Shown: piece by piece, positions 1-7,947 of the stretch
Layout: the number at the start of each line of letters is the position of its first letter
Position numbering within the stretch: the first letter of the stretch is position 1
Assembly: GCA_026709025.1 (NCBI GenBank)
Contig: JAPOTT010000037.1
Span: 1-46,526, forward strand
Direction: 5' to 3'
From: a bacterium
GTDB lineage: Bacteria; Actinomycetota; Acidimicrobiia; Acidimicrobiales; Bin134
DNA: 46,526 bases
Made by a program: the position numbers and the translations under genes
The notes under the pieces: model-generated
The model's database searches: none
Told to the model about the DNA's origin: nothing
What the model saw: the letters and a program-made list of their open reading frames with translations, nothing else

Positions 1-1
1 C

Positions 2-52
2 GCAACCATCGGTAACAACCAAACCACCCTCACCATCCAAGACAACGACTAA
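2..52 (+). CDS. C-terminal end of a Calx-beta-like protein (partial)
   Basis: The open frame entering from the left edge ends in ...TLTIQDND followed by TAA. A strand ending in T-I-x-D-N-D is typical of the last strand of Calx-beta repeats, which bind Ca2+ in large secreted or surface proteins. Only 16 residues are visible, so this is a family resemblance of one strand. The rest of the gene lies outside the window. Confidence 0.4.
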   Translation, partial: ATIGNNQTTLTIQDND

Positions 53-186
53 CCCCTGGGTGTGGGGGCCAATGAGTTGTATGAGCACAAATTTCTGGCG
101 CGTCTTACTTATTTACAGTCAAAATCAACCTTTTCACAAAAAAGAAACTAAGGTTTCGTGGATATATTTGTAATGGGTGGAAAAGA

Positions 187-507
187 TTAATTCTGTGGTT
201 CAGATGTAAGGATGGCTGGAATGTCTCTTCGGCTATGTAGAACGCGCCAGATATCTATGTGATTATCTTTGGGCACGTAAAATATTAGGTACGGAAATTT
301 ATTTAGTGGCCAACTCCGCAGGTCTGGGATTTCAAGCTCATAGGAGAATTGGAGTGATCCAATGTGCGGATGCCTGCGGAGGTGTTCTATTGCTGCTTCG
401 AGTTGGTCTATGAAGTCAACTGCTGTTTGCGAGTTGACTTGGTCACGATAGTAGGTTGCCGCAGAGTGTATATCAGTTGACGCAGCGGCACGGAGACTAG
501 CCTGCAC
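187..507 (-). CDS. parE: ParE/RelE-family toxin
   Basis: About 106 aa. The fold is recognisable from the helical start (ASLRAAASTDIHSAATYY), the middle helix FIDQLEAAIEHLRRHP, and the strands PYLIFYVPKDNHIDIWRVLHSRRD, where the closing R-V-L-H-S-R-R-D is the classic ParE C-terminal core. ParE toxins poison DNA gyrase. The frame stays open upstream to 723, but that part is out-of-frame antitoxin sequence. I place the start at GTG 507, where ParE similarity begins, 10 nt after the antitoxin stop. No good ribosome-binding site is visible, so translational coupling to parD is likely. A start a few codons further upstream is possible. Confidence 0.8.
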   Translation of the reverse strand: MQASLRAAASTDIHSAATYYRDQVNSQTAVDFIDQLEAAIEHLRRHPHIGSLQFSYELEIPDLRSWPLNKFPYLIFYVPKDNHIDIWRVLHSRRDIPAILTSEPQN

Positions 508-517
508 TAGTATGAGT

Positions 518-751
518 TCAGGAACTGGCTTGGGCTTGATTGCGGAGATCTGTGAAGTATTCGGTATCTGCGTTGGTGAATATAGGTGAGTGGGCACCTT
601 CAAGAAGGGCTTTGCGGAACCGGAGGCGGTCGTAATCTTGTTGGATAAGATTGCACAAGTACTCGCTTGCCGAGCCGTAGTTGCCGTCGTTGACTTGGGA
701 TTCGACAAAGGACTTGAGGTCACTTGGGAGCGACATATTCATTGTGGTCAT
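518..751 (-). CDS. parD: ParD-family antitoxin
   Basis: 77 aa. The N-terminal MNMSLPSDLKSFVESQVNDGNYGSASEY is a ribbon-helix-helix DNA-binding domain of the ParD/CopG type. The C-terminal half (LRFRKALLEGAHSPIF...) is the toxin-wrapping tail. ATG 751 is used here; a second ATG at 742 (MNMSL) would also fit. It precedes parE in the same operon, as in standard parDE pairs, and probably represses the operon through the palindrome at 761-795. Confidence 0.85.
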   Translation of the reverse strand: MTTMNMSLPSDLKSFVESQVNDGNYGSASEYLCNLIQQDYDRLRFRKALLEGAHSPIFTNADTEYFTDLRNQAQASS

Positions 752-760
752 TGTACATAG

Positions 761-795
761 TGTAGTGCTGTGGCAAAGTTTGACAAAGCACTACA
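761..795 (-). promoter_or_regulatory. parDE promoter/operator palindrome
   Basis: A perfect 9-bp inverted repeat, TGTAGTGCT at 761-769 and AGCACTACA at 787-795, lies 10 nt upstream of parD. On the minus strand TTGTCA and TACACT, 16 nt apart, fall inside it and resemble -35 and -10 boxes. Overlap of promoter and palindrome is what is expected for autorepression by a ParD RHH dimer. The arms are seen; the binding protein is inferred. Confidence 0.6.
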
Positions 796-848
796 CAGTC
801 TTTACTGATGAGCTTGGTGTAGTAGCTTGTCCCTTAAACTGAAAGGCG

Positions 849-2258
849 ATGAAGCTGGCGCGTCGCACAGACAAACGTAAGCGAACATGGGGTCAACGGC
901 TGGTGATCTTGGCTGGGTTGTTGGTGTTTGGTGCCGCAGCTGCAGGCGCGGCAGGGTTGGGGTTGGTTAAGTCGCAGGTAAGCCAGATTCCTCGGGTAAA
1001 AGTGGGCTTGTCGCTAGACATTGAAGGCGCTGCACCCAATGTGGGGGGCATTGATGAGTTAGCAGGTAGCAGTGCTCGCGCCGAGAACTTCCTGCTAGTG
1101 GGTATAGATAGCGCTCTTGGCATCGATCCAGATAGCCCTATCCACATCGACCGCGATTTAAACAGCCTGCTCACAGATTCGGTAATCCTGGTACGTGTAG
1201 ACCCCGAGGCCGACAGGGTAGCCATGTTGTCGATTCCCCGCGATCTGTGGGTGCCTATTGCTGGTAAGGGTTGGAGCGAACGGGTGAACGCAGCACGGGG
1301 TATTGGAGGGCCTACCACCCTTATCGATACCGTTTCGGATTACCTGGGCGTGCCGATACATCATTACGTGGAGATCAACTTTGCGGGGTTCTTGCGTGTG
1401 GTGGAGGCTGTGGACGGAGTGCCTGTGGAGATACCGCAACCTATCCGTGACGACTCCTTGGGCTTGCGTATCGAGCAGACTGGAGTGGTCAAACTGGATC
1501 CTGATACGGCGCTGGCTTATGTGCGTACCCGCCGCCCGCTTACCGTGGCACTCGGCGGGAACCCTGCCAACGAAGGCGATTGGGTGCGTCTTGGGGTTTG
1601 GAACGACCTAGAGCGCAACCAGCGACAGCAGGATTTTATGGTGGCCACATTGAAGCGGGCAGTGGAGCAGGGCATTCGCAACCCCCTCACCTTGCGTCGG
1701 GTAGCTAACGAGCTGTTAGATACCGACAACCCCAGCATCGTGTTGGACGACCGCATCACTTTAGGGCAGCTCATCGGGCTGGGCGACGAGTTTCGCTCAT
1801 TTCCAGTAGATCGGATTGAGCGCTATGAGCTGCCGGTAGCCGATGCTCTGATAGACAACAAGCAGGTGTTGTTGTTGGTAGACGAAAGCCCGGTGGTGGC
1901 CGAGGTTTTAGGGCATTTCGGCGATGGGAGCTTGGCTGGCATTAAGGTGAGGGTGCTGAACGGAACTGCATTGGGAACGGTGGCTCAGGTAGAAGCTCAG
2001 CTTGAGCAGGCGGGTTTTTCAGTGGTAGAGCGTGCCAACGCAGAGAGCTTCAATGTAGCTCGCACAACCATCCGTTATAGCGAAGCCACTCGTTCACAAG
2101 CAGAGGCGTTGGCTACCTACATTCAGCCAACCCCTTTGTTGGAGTTGGTAAGCCCAGAGACGATTGGTTCTAGCGATGTAGGTAGCAGCACATTGAGCGT
2201 AGACCTTGAACTTGTAATAGGCACCGATCTTGTTGCAGTTCTGCTCAACCCTGGCTAA
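849..2258 (+). CDS. LytR-CpsA-Psr (LCP) cell-wall glycopolymer ligase with LytR_C domain
   Basis: 469 aa. A basic N-terminus is followed by one membrane segment (about residues 16-41), then the LCP catalytic domain (about 79-245) with its hallmark arginines in SIPRDL (128-133), VNAAR (146-150) and AYVRTRR (223-229). A LytR_C domain follows (about 364-457, starting IKVRVLNGT). LCP enzymes transfer lipid-linked glycopolymers to peptidoglycan or arabinogalactan outside the membrane. A GAAAGG ribosome-binding site precedes ATG 849. Fucose synthase and three glycosyltransferases lie to the right, so the natural reading is that it attaches the polymer made by that cluster. The stop codon overlaps the left copy of a 58-bp direct repeat. 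Confidence 0.9.
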   Translation: MKLARRTDKRKRTWGQRLVILAGLLVFGAAAAGAAGLGLVKSQVSQIPRVKVGLSLDIEGAAPNVGGIDELAGSSARAENFLLVGIDSALGIDPDSPIHIDRDLNSLLTDSVILVRVDPEADRVAMLSIPRDLWVPIAGKGWSERVNAARGIGGPTTLIDTVSDYLGVPIHHYVEINFAGFLRVVEAVDGVPVEIPQPIRDDSLGLRIEQTGVVKLDPDTALAYVRTRRPLTVALGGNPANEGDWVRLGVWNDLERNQRQQDFMVATLKRAVEQGIRNPLTLRRVANELLDTDNPSIVLDDRITLGQLIGLGDEFRSFPVDRIERYELPVADALIDNKQVLLLVDESPVVAEVLGHFGDGSLAGIKVRVLNGTALGTVAQVEAQLEQAGFSVVERANAESFNVARTTIRYSEATRSQAEALATYIQPTPLLELVSPETIGSSDVGSSTLSVDLELVIGTDLVAVLLNPG

Positions 2259-2314
2259 TCCTATTTTGAGAGCTTTTCGGCTTGTTGGCGGTTGGCCATG
2301 TACCAGTTGTAGGT
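2257..2314. repeat. 58-bp direct repeat, left copy (copy of the fcl 3' end)
   Basis: Identical over 58 bp to 3055-3112, which holds the last 18 codons and stop of the fucose synthase gene. This copy has no gene body attached. The first two bases coincide with the end of the LCP stop codon. The pair brackets a 740-bp cassette. Confidence 0.9.
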
Positions 2315-2329
2315 TGAGTAAGTGTCCCC

Positions 2330-2358
2330 GTCAATTGAGTAGTCCGAACGGAATTGAC
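2330..2358. repeat. Inverted repeat inside the cassette end
   Basis: GTCAATT at 2330-2336 and AATTGAC at 2352-2358 can form a 7-bp stem with a 15-nt loop. It lies downstream of the cassette genes (minus strand) and upstream of the repeat boundary. It may act as a bidirectional terminator between the LCP gene and the cassette or be part of the element end. No T-run follows, so terminator function is weakly supported. Confidence 0.35.
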
Positions 2359-2361
2359 TGT

Positions 2362-2802
2362 CTAGTGCATGAAGGTTATGTGGATACCGGGAAGATTCTC
2401 ATGTTCAAGCAGGTCTCGGATACCCGGTGGCACATTGCGTTCTCTGGCAAAATATAAGGCCACATTGTGAAAGATTGCAGCAGCGGCCATTTCAGCGGCC
2501 ATGTAGGATAACCGATACTTGATGGTGAGGCGTGCAGAGGTATCAAGAAAAGGCCGTGGGTCTAGGATATTGAGCAGTTGGGGGCTGGGTGTTGTCAGTT
2601 TGGCTTGGCCGTCGGGAGATAGTTGATTAATCAGTGCGTTGAGACGTCCAGCGGTTATGTGGTGAGTGCTGTGTGCTCTGTGACGGGATCGTAGAACCCG
2701 TGACCACACAGCTGGCGTGGTTGCGACAGACCTTGTGGTGGTGCTGAAAGGTAGGTTTTCGCTGAGGGCTGCGAGGGCCAAATACTCGTCGCAGATGATC
2801 AC
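2362..2802 (-). CDS. Cassette gene 2, unknown (possible degenerate PIN-like toxin)
   Basis: 146 aa, not recognised with confidence. It starts MIICDEYLALAALSE, like the first strand and acidic residue of PIN-domain nucleases, and ends in an Ala-rich helix followed by LLEHENLPGIHI, reminiscent of a PIN C-terminus. The other acidic catalytic positions are not evident. The start overlaps the upstream small gene by ATGA, a typical toxin-antitoxin arrangement. It lies inside the segment flanked by the 58-bp repeats, so it was probably acquired. A toxin role is inference. Confidence 0.5.
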   Translation of the reverse strand: MIICDEYLALAALSENLPFSTTTRSVATTPAVWSRVLRSRHRAHSTHHITAGRLNALINQLSPDGQAKLTTPSPQLLNILDPRPFLDTSARLTIKYRLSYMAAEMAAAAIFHNVALYFARERNVPPGIRDLLEHENLPGIHITFMH

Positions 2803-3047
2803 TCGGTGCGGGGATTTTGTGTTTTAGAACGGTTCCCCCACCTGTGTTGGAGTTCTGCGTGCTGGATTTCTACATCCTCTATATCAAGTTGCAGCAATGT
2901 CTCCTCGAGCGCTCCGCTGTGAAGCCATTCTTGGATGATTTCGCGGTCGCTGCGGCTCAGTCGAGAGCCCTTTACTAAATCGAGGTTTTCTGGCTCAAGT
3001 GGTAGAGCTGCATTGCTCATAGCTATCAGCATACCTGCAAGTTGCAT
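2799..3047 (-). CDS. Cassette gene 1, small hypothetical protein (possible antitoxin)
   Basis: 82 aa from ATG 3047; a TTG at 3056 at the repeat boundary would add 3 residues. The sequence is acidic and helical (SRSDREIIQEWLHSGALEETLLQLDIEDVEIQHAEL) with no family I can name. It overlaps the next gene by 4 nt (ATGA), so the two are translationally coupled. Size, order and coupling suit an antitoxin or chaperone partner of the 146-aa protein. This is inference from layout only. Confidence 0.5.
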   Translation of the reverse strand: MQLAGMLIAMSNAALPLEPENLDLVKGSRLSRSDREIIQEWLHSGALEETLLQLDIEDVEIQHAELQHRWGNRSKTQNPRTE

Positions 3048-3054
3048 GAGAGTC

Positions 3055-3112
3055 AATCCTATTTTGAGAGCTTTTCGGCTTGTTGGCGGTTGGCCATGTA
3101 CCAGTTGTAGGT
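3055..3112. repeat. 58-bp direct repeat, right copy (inside the fcl 3' end)
   Basis: Perfect match to 2257-2314. This copy is the functional 3' end of the fucose synthase gene, whose TAG stop is at 3059-3061 on the minus strand. Confidence 0.9.
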
Positions 3113-4021
3113 GCGCTTGAGGCCGTCTGAAAATGCTGTGGTGGCCTCAAAGCCAAAGAGCTCGATAGCTCGGCTGGCATCCACACAGCGGCGGGGTTGA
3201 CCATCAGGCTTGGTGGGATCCCACTCAATTTGCCCGTTGAAGCCACAAATTTGGGCGATGTGTTCCACTAGATCTTTGATGGCAATCTCGCGGTTGGCCC
3301 CGAGGTTCACCGGCTCAGCTCCCATGTAGTGCTCTGTGGCGGCCAGTATGCCGCGCGCTGCATCATCCACATACAAAAACTCGCGACTAGCGGTACCGGT
3401 ACCCCAAACAACGATGCTGCGGTGGCTGTTTTCCACCGCGTCCACGCATTTTTTGATGAGTGCAGGTATGACGTGAGACACCGCGGGGTGGAACTTATCG
3501 CCCGGGCCGTACAGGTTGGTGGGCATGAGGTAGATGCCTTGTTGCCCGTACTGGCTACGGTTAGCTTGCAGCTGCGTGAGGTGGGCGAGTTTGGCTATGC
3601 CATAGGGAGCGTTGGTTTCCTCGGGGTAGCCATCCCACAGCGAATCTTCGGTAAATGGTACGGCGGTGTGTTTGGGATATGAGCAGATGGTGCCCACTAC
3701 AACCAAGCGGTTGGTGTTTGCTAGTCGGCATTGCTCAATAATGTTGGTGCCCATAAGCAGGTTGTTCAGGTACAAATCGGCGGGTCTTTGCTGATTGGCC
3801 CCAATGCCCCCAACTTGTGCTGCTAGGTGGATCACGGTGTCGGGGTTGGTGTGTTGCAGCAACTTGGCGGCATCTTGGCTGCGGCGCAGGTCGTAGTCGC
3901 CGCTTGCGGGCACAGCTAACAAGGTAGGCTCTTGGCTATCTAGCAAGCGGCAGACAGCTTGGCCCAAAAAACCAGTCCCGCCAGTAACCAGTACCCTTCT
4001 GTTTGTCCAAAAGCCATTCAT
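3059..4021 (-). CDS. fcl: GDP-L-fucose synthase (epimerase/reductase)
   Basis: 320 aa from ATG 4021. The frame stays open to 4171, but that part is antisense to the divergent glycosyltransferase. It is an extended SDR enzyme that converts GDP-4-keto-6-deoxymannose plus NADPH to GDP-L-fucose. The nucleotide-binding GGTGFLG is at residues 14-20, the catalytic triad region is TICSYP (111-116) with Y140-x3-K144, and AAQVGGIGANQ and LMPTNLYGPGDKFHP are family-specific. It is divergent from the glycosyltransferase operon with 49 bp between starts. No GDP-mannose dehydratase (gmd) is in the window. Its last 18 codons are duplicated at 2257-2314. Confidence 0.9.
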   Translation of the reverse strand: MNGFWTNRRVLVTGGTGFLGQAVCRLLDSQEPTLLAVPASGDYDLRRSQDAAKLLQHTNPDTVIHLAAQVGGIGANQQRPADLYLNNLLMGTNIIEQCRLANTNRLVVVGTICSYPKHTAVPFTEDSLWDGYPEETNAPYGIAKLAHLTQLQANRSQYGQQGIYLMPTNLYGPGDKFHPAVSHVIPALIKKCVDAVENSHRSIVVWGTGTASREFLYVDDAARGILAATEHYMGAEPVNLGANREIAIKDLVEHIAQICGFNGQIEWDPTKPDGQPRRCVDASRAIELFGFEATTAFSDGLKRTYNWYMANRQQAEKLSK

Positions 4022-4070
4022 GGGTTCAAGAGTACGACAAGCGAGGCATACAGAGGCATACACTAGTGCG

Positions 4071-5180
4071 TTGAGAGTAGCGATTACGTTAGAACAGTGT
4101 TGGCATCGAGTGCCCGGTGGTACCGCGACTGCTGCGTTGGGAACCATTGCAGCTCTGCAACAACTACCCAACCCCCCAGAGATAGCTGGCGTAGCGGCTT
4201 GGCATCGTCAGCGGGCCTCAGAGCCCTTTGTTCCCAGTGTGGAGGTGGCCCAAGTGCGTCTGCCGCGGCTTGCGTTGTATTGGGCATGGCATGGTTTGCG
4301 TTGGCCTTCTGTGGAGCTAGCTGTAGGGCCTGTGGATGTTGTTCACGCCACTGGCATGGCCATCCCGCCTAAGACAGCACCCATGGTGGCTACCGTGAAT
4401 GATTTGGCCTTTATGCAGTATCCTGAGCATTTCACAGCTCGTGGGAGGCGCTTTTTTGGTAGGGCCTGGCAGCTCATCTGTGCCGATGCCGATGTAATCG
4501 TGTGTCCGTCGCAGCACACTGCCACAGCTTGTAGCGCAGCTGGAGTGAGCCGTGAGCGCCTGCGCGTTGTGCCTTACGGGGTAGACACTGCCAAAGTGCC
4601 TCTTAGCGGAGCACGTTTAGCAGTACAGGAGGTAAAGCGACGTTACAGGCTTGGTGAGCGCTTTGTGTTGTGGGTGGGAACCGTTGAGCCTCGTAAGAAC
4701 CTGGAAGGGCTCTTGGAAGCTTGGCGCATGCTACAGCCCCGTGAAGAACAGCTTGTGCTGGTGGGCCCCCAGGGCTGGAACTCCGAACTTGGCGATACGG
4801 TTGCGGCCTTTGGCAACTCGGTGCGTGTTTTGGGATTTGTGGCTGAGGCTGACAAGCGAGCTTTGTTGGCTGCGGCAACGGTGTTTTGTTATCCGAGCCT
4901 TACAGAGGGTTTTGGTTTACCGGTACTAGAAGCCATGGCACAAGCCACACCGGTTGTTACTTCAGCGGTGGGTGCCACCGCAGAGGTGGCGGGAGATGCC
5001 GGGGTGCTGGTGGATCCCTTTTGTCCCAAGACGATTGCCGATGCGTTGGCCGGGTTGCTTGACAGTGGTGAGGAGGCCACACGTTTGGGACAAATGGGCC
5101 AGCAGCGGGCGCAAGCTGAGTTCTCTTGGCAGCGTAGCGCGCAGGGACTGTTAGATGTCTACCATGAGGTAGCGGGTTGA
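4071..5180 (+). CDS. GT4-family glycosyltransferase
   Basis: 369 aa from TTG 4071 (MRVAITLEQCWHRVPGGTA), chosen because the GT-B N-terminal strand begins there and the upstream part of the frame overlaps the divergent fcl start. Features are the first Rossmann half, the donor-domain opening FVLWVGTVEPRKNLEGLLEAW, and the E-x7-E nucleotide-sugar motif in EGFGLPVLEAMA. GT4 enzymes are retaining transferases, here probably cytoplasmic and building a surface glycan with the next two genes. The stop overlaps the next ATG (TGATG). Confidence 0.88.
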   Translation: MRVAITLEQCWHRVPGGTATAALGTIAALQQLPNPPEIAGVAAWHRQRASEPFVPSVEVAQVRLPRLALYWAWHGLRWPSVELAVGPVDVVHATGMAIPPKTAPMVATVNDLAFMQYPEHFTARGRRFFGRAWQLICADADVIVCPSQHTATACSAAGVSRERLRVVPYGVDTAKVPLSGARLAVQEVKRRYRLGERFVLWVGTVEPRKNLEGLLEAWRMLQPREEQLVLVGPQGWNSELGDTVAAFGNSVRVLGFVAEADKRALLAAATVFCYPSLTEGFGLPVLEAMAQATPVVTSAVGATAEVAGDAGVLVDPFCPKTIADALAGLLDSGEEATRLGQMGQQRAQAEFSWQRSAQGLLDVYHEVAG

Positions 5181-6424
5181 TGCGCGCTGCGGGGCAAGGG
5201 AAGACTCCTGAGAACAATCAAGGGAACAATCTAGACACCAATCAAGAGAATCAAACCGTCTGCGTGGGGGTAAACCTGTTGTGGCTGCGGCCAGGTCGTG
5301 TGGGCGGTTCGGAGGATTATGCGGTGCGCCTGCTCACATCGTTCCCAACCGATGCTTCAGATGTTCCGTTGCGCTGCACACTGTTTGCAACCAAGCGTTT
5401 TGTGAAAACTTACCCCAGCTTGCAAAAGCGTTTTGAGGTAGTGCCAGCCCCCTTTTGCGGCTCGCGGGTTCTGCGGGTGTTCGTGGAGAACACATGGTTG
5501 GCTGCTCAGTGTCGCCGTCGTGGTTTGAATGCAATCCATCATCTAGGCGGCACGGTACCTTTGATCGGCATCCACCCCGCCGTGGTAACGGTTCACGATC
5601 TGCAACCCCTTGATTATCCTAAGCGTTTTGGTTTCATCAAGCGCCGCTACTTGCGGGCCATGTTGCCCTGGGCTGTGCGGCGTGCTGAAGCTGTGGTAAC
5701 CGTGAGTGAGTTTTGTCGAGACCGCATCTCGGCTCGCTTGGGCATAGCCGCAGATAAGATAGCGGTTATACCGGCACCAGTATGCTTGCCAGTTGAGCAA
5801 CCAGAGGCGCACCAAAGCCCAGAGATGCCGCAACTTACTGTGCAGCCTGATTTGTCTCAGCCGTTCTTGTTGTATCCAGCGGTGACATACCCACATAAGA
5901 ACCACGAGGTGTTGCTGCGGGCTCTGGCGATGCTCACACAGCAAGGTAAAGATGTAGCACTGGTGGCCACCGGTGCTACTGGCCCCTTAGATGATGATTT
6001 GGATCGTTTGGCAACCGAGTTAGGGGTTGGGGAGCGTTGGCACCGTTTGGGGCGTGTGTCTAGGCAGGTGGTTGATGGGCTGTATCGGCAAGCCTTGGGT
6101 TTGGTGTTTGCCTCGCGCTATGAGGGGTACGGATTGCCGGTGGCAGAGGCAATGGCTAGGGGGTGTCCTGTGCTTGCTACAGATACTGAAGCCATAGCCG
6201 AGGTTTTAGGCAACGGTGGTCGACTGTTAGACCCTGATGATCCCCATGTTTGGGCCGAGGCCATATCTGATTTGTTGACACAACCCACAATGCGCCAAGA
6301 GCTAATCGCTGCGGGCATTTGCAGGGCTCAGGAGTTAGCAGCTCTGGATCCAGCAGCCGACCTGTGTGCGGTGTATCTAGCGGTGGCACAACCCAAACCC
6401 CCAAGCGGGCCTAGCTACACATGA
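5180..6424 (+). CDS. GT4-family glycosyltransferase
   Basis: 414 aa. ATG 5180 overlaps the stop of the previous gene. An Asn/Gln-rich tail at residues 9-25 (NNQGNNLDTNQENQ), coded by near-repeats, precedes the GT-B fold that starts at VCVGVNLLWLRPGRVGGSEDYAVRLL. The donor domain has FLLYPAVTYPHKNHEVLLRAL and the E-x7-E motif in YEGYGLPVAEAMA. The acceptor and sugar cannot be read from sequence. The stop lies in an 11-bp tandem repeat that also provides the start of the next gene. Confidence 0.88.
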   Translation: MRAAGQGKTPENNQGNNLDTNQENQTVCVGVNLLWLRPGRVGGSEDYAVRLLTSFPTDASDVPLRCTLFATKRFVKTYPSLQKRFEVVPAPFCGSRVLRVFVENTWLAAQCRRRGLNAIHHLGGTVPLIGIHPAVVTVHDLQPLDYPKRFGFIKRRYLRAMLPWAVRRAEAVVTVSEFCRDRISARLGIAADKIAVIPAPVCLPVEQPEAHQSPEMPQLTVQPDLSQPFLLYPAVTYPHKNHEVLLRALAMLTQQGKDVALVATGATGPLDDDLDRLATELGVGERWHRLGRVSRQVVDGLYRQALGLVFASRYEGYGLPVAEAMARGCPVLATDTEAIAEVLGNGGRLLDPDDPHVWAEAISDLLTQPTMRQELIAAGICRAQELAALDPAADLCAVYLAVAQPKPPSGPSYT

Positions 6425-6451
6425 GCTGCACATGAGCTACAAATGAGACGT
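6419..6451 (+). repeat. 11-bp tandem repeat carrying stop and start codons
   Basis: Three units at 6419-6429, 6430-6440 and 6441-6451 share the core ACATGAG(C)(T). The first holds the TGA stop of the upstream gene within an ATGA, and the third holds the ATG of the next gene (6443). This fits an original ATGA overlap pulled apart by two 11-bp duplications. Confidence 0.75.
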
Positions 6452-7801
6452 ACGATACCAAAAGCTGCACCAGGGTTGTTCTTTGCTGGCCGAGCTAGAG
6501 GGTCGGCCACAGAGCCTGTGTCGTCTTTGTCGATTCTGGTGCTGTGTCCTCACTACCTCCCAGACACCGCCCCTACTGGGGAGGTGATGGCCAGCTTATG
6601 CGAGCGTTGGATAGCCCAGGGGCATCGCGTGGAGGTGATTAGCAGCTTGCCGTGGTACAAGAACCACGCTGTGGCTGAGGGCTGGCGGGGCAGGTTGTTG
6701 CATACTGAACCAGCAGTTTGGGGGCGCATTAGGCGCTGGTATCCCTTTGCGATGCAAAAAGCGGGCTTGTGGCGGCGTGTGCTGGGGTTTGTGGGGTTTA
6801 GCGTGTTGGTGGGCTTAGATGCGCTTAGAGCAGCGCGCCGTTGTGACGTGGTGTTTGCCATGTCGCCGCCGCTTACTTTAGGAGCTGCAGGTTGGATTGC
6901 ATCAGTAGTAGGGCGAGCCCCGCTGGTATTCAATGTGCAGGATATTTTTCCTGATGCTGGCGTACATACAAAAGTGTTACGCAACAGGTGGATAGTGAGC
7001 TTAGCTAGCAGACTAGAGCGCTGGCTGTACCAAAAAGCCGCTGCTGTTACGGTGCTGTCGCAGGATATGGCCGACAACGTGCAGGCCAAGCTTCACAAGC
7101 GTGTGGTGTTGCAAGCCGACAAGCACAAGGGGCTCCAAGCCAGCAAGGTGCATGTTATACCCAACAGCGCGGATATCGAGCGTATTATTCCCTTAACCCG
7201 TCATAACAGCTACCGCGCCCAGTTAGGTTTAGCCGACTCAGGCATAGCGGTGGTGATGTATGCAGGCAATCTAGGTCATTCGCAATCTTTGGATTTGGTG
7301 ATAGGCGCGGCCCAACGTTGCTTAGCCCAAGGTCGCCAAGACATCTGTTTTGTGATCAACGGTGACGGGGTAGCTCGTGCCGCCATCGCCGCTGCAGCCA
7401 AGCGGCTTTCCAACCTTCATCTGGTGGGCTGGCAGCCTCCTGAGCGATTAGGGGAGGTGTTGGCGGCGGCTGACATACACTTGGTTTTGTTGCGTGCTGG
7501 GTTGGGCGCTTCTAGTATGCCCTCCAAGCTGCACTCGGTGTTAGCGGCTGGTCGTCCGGTGCTAGCTAGCGTGGACGAAGACAGCGAGGTGGCGCGCCTT
7601 GTGCAAGCATCTGGTGCTGGCATTAGCGTGGCCCCCGACAACTTAGATGCTTTTTTCCAAGCCCTGATGCAAATGGTGGATGCCCCTGAGATATTGCAGC
7701 AGATGGGCCAGAACGCCCGTCAGCATGCAATTACCCACGCTAGCCCCGAACAGCTAGCCGACCTGTATCTGGAGCTTTTTGCACAGGTTATTGCCAGCTA
7801 G
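6443..7801 (+). CDS. GT4-family glycosyltransferase (WbuB/WcaI-like)
   Basis: 452 aa. After about 28 extra residues the fold starts at SILVLCPHYLPDTAPTGEVMASLCERW, which is typical of WbuB-like transferases that see the target membrane lipid or glycan. VFNVQDIFPDAGV is a signature of this subgroup, and MPSKLHSVLAAGRPVLASVDEDSEVARLV replaces the usual E-x7-E region. A later start at GTG 6518 is possible, but ATG 6443 fits the repeat-derived spacing. It is the last gene of the glycosyltransferase run and probably adds a sugar to the fucose-containing polymer. Confidence 0.87.
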   Translation: MRRTIPKAAPGLFFAGRARGSATEPVSSLSILVLCPHYLPDTAPTGEVMASLCERWIAQGHRVEVISSLPWYKNHAVAEGWRGRLLHTEPAVWGRIRRWYPFAMQKAGLWRRVLGFVGFSVLVGLDALRAARRCDVVFAMSPPLTLGAAGWIASVVGRAPLVFNVQDIFPDAGVHTKVLRNRWIVSLASRLERWLYQKAAAVTVLSQDMADNVQAKLHKRVVLQADKHKGLQASKVHVIPNSADIERIIPLTRHNSYRAQLGLADSGIAVVMYAGNLGHSQSLDLVIGAAQRCLAQGRQDICFVINGDGVARAAIAAAAKRLSNLHLVGWQPPERLGEVLAAADIHLVLLRAGLGASSMPSKLHSVLAAGRPVLASVDEDSEVARLVQASGAGISVAPDNLDAFFQALMQMVDAPEILQQMGQNARQHAITHASPEQLADLYLELFAQVIAS

Positions 7802-7947
7802 TGGATCTGCACTGGTGCTAATGCTGCTAACCAAGTATCGGGCTGCTAAGATTTATGCCTTGCGGAGCGCGTCGCCCCGCTACACTCGCACCGGTATACG
7901 TGCGTCTTTACCTGCAAGTTCCTACTAACCGATTAAAGGCTGCGCCC

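Noticed and set aside
187-723. 178-aa minus-strand frame as one toxin gene
   Set aside because: The first 72 residues are the parD gene read in another frame; ParE similarity begins near 507.
893-1318. Long minus-strand frame inside the LCP gene
   Set aside because: Shadow of a clear LCP gene; no family-like sequence.
4022-4171. N-terminal extension of the fucose synthase
   Set aside because: It is antisense to the divergent glycosyltransferase and precedes the Rossmann start; ATG 4021 fits the family.
6553-7089. 178-aa minus-strand frame inside a glycosyltransferase gene
   Set aside because: Shadow frame; the plus strand has the GT-B fold.
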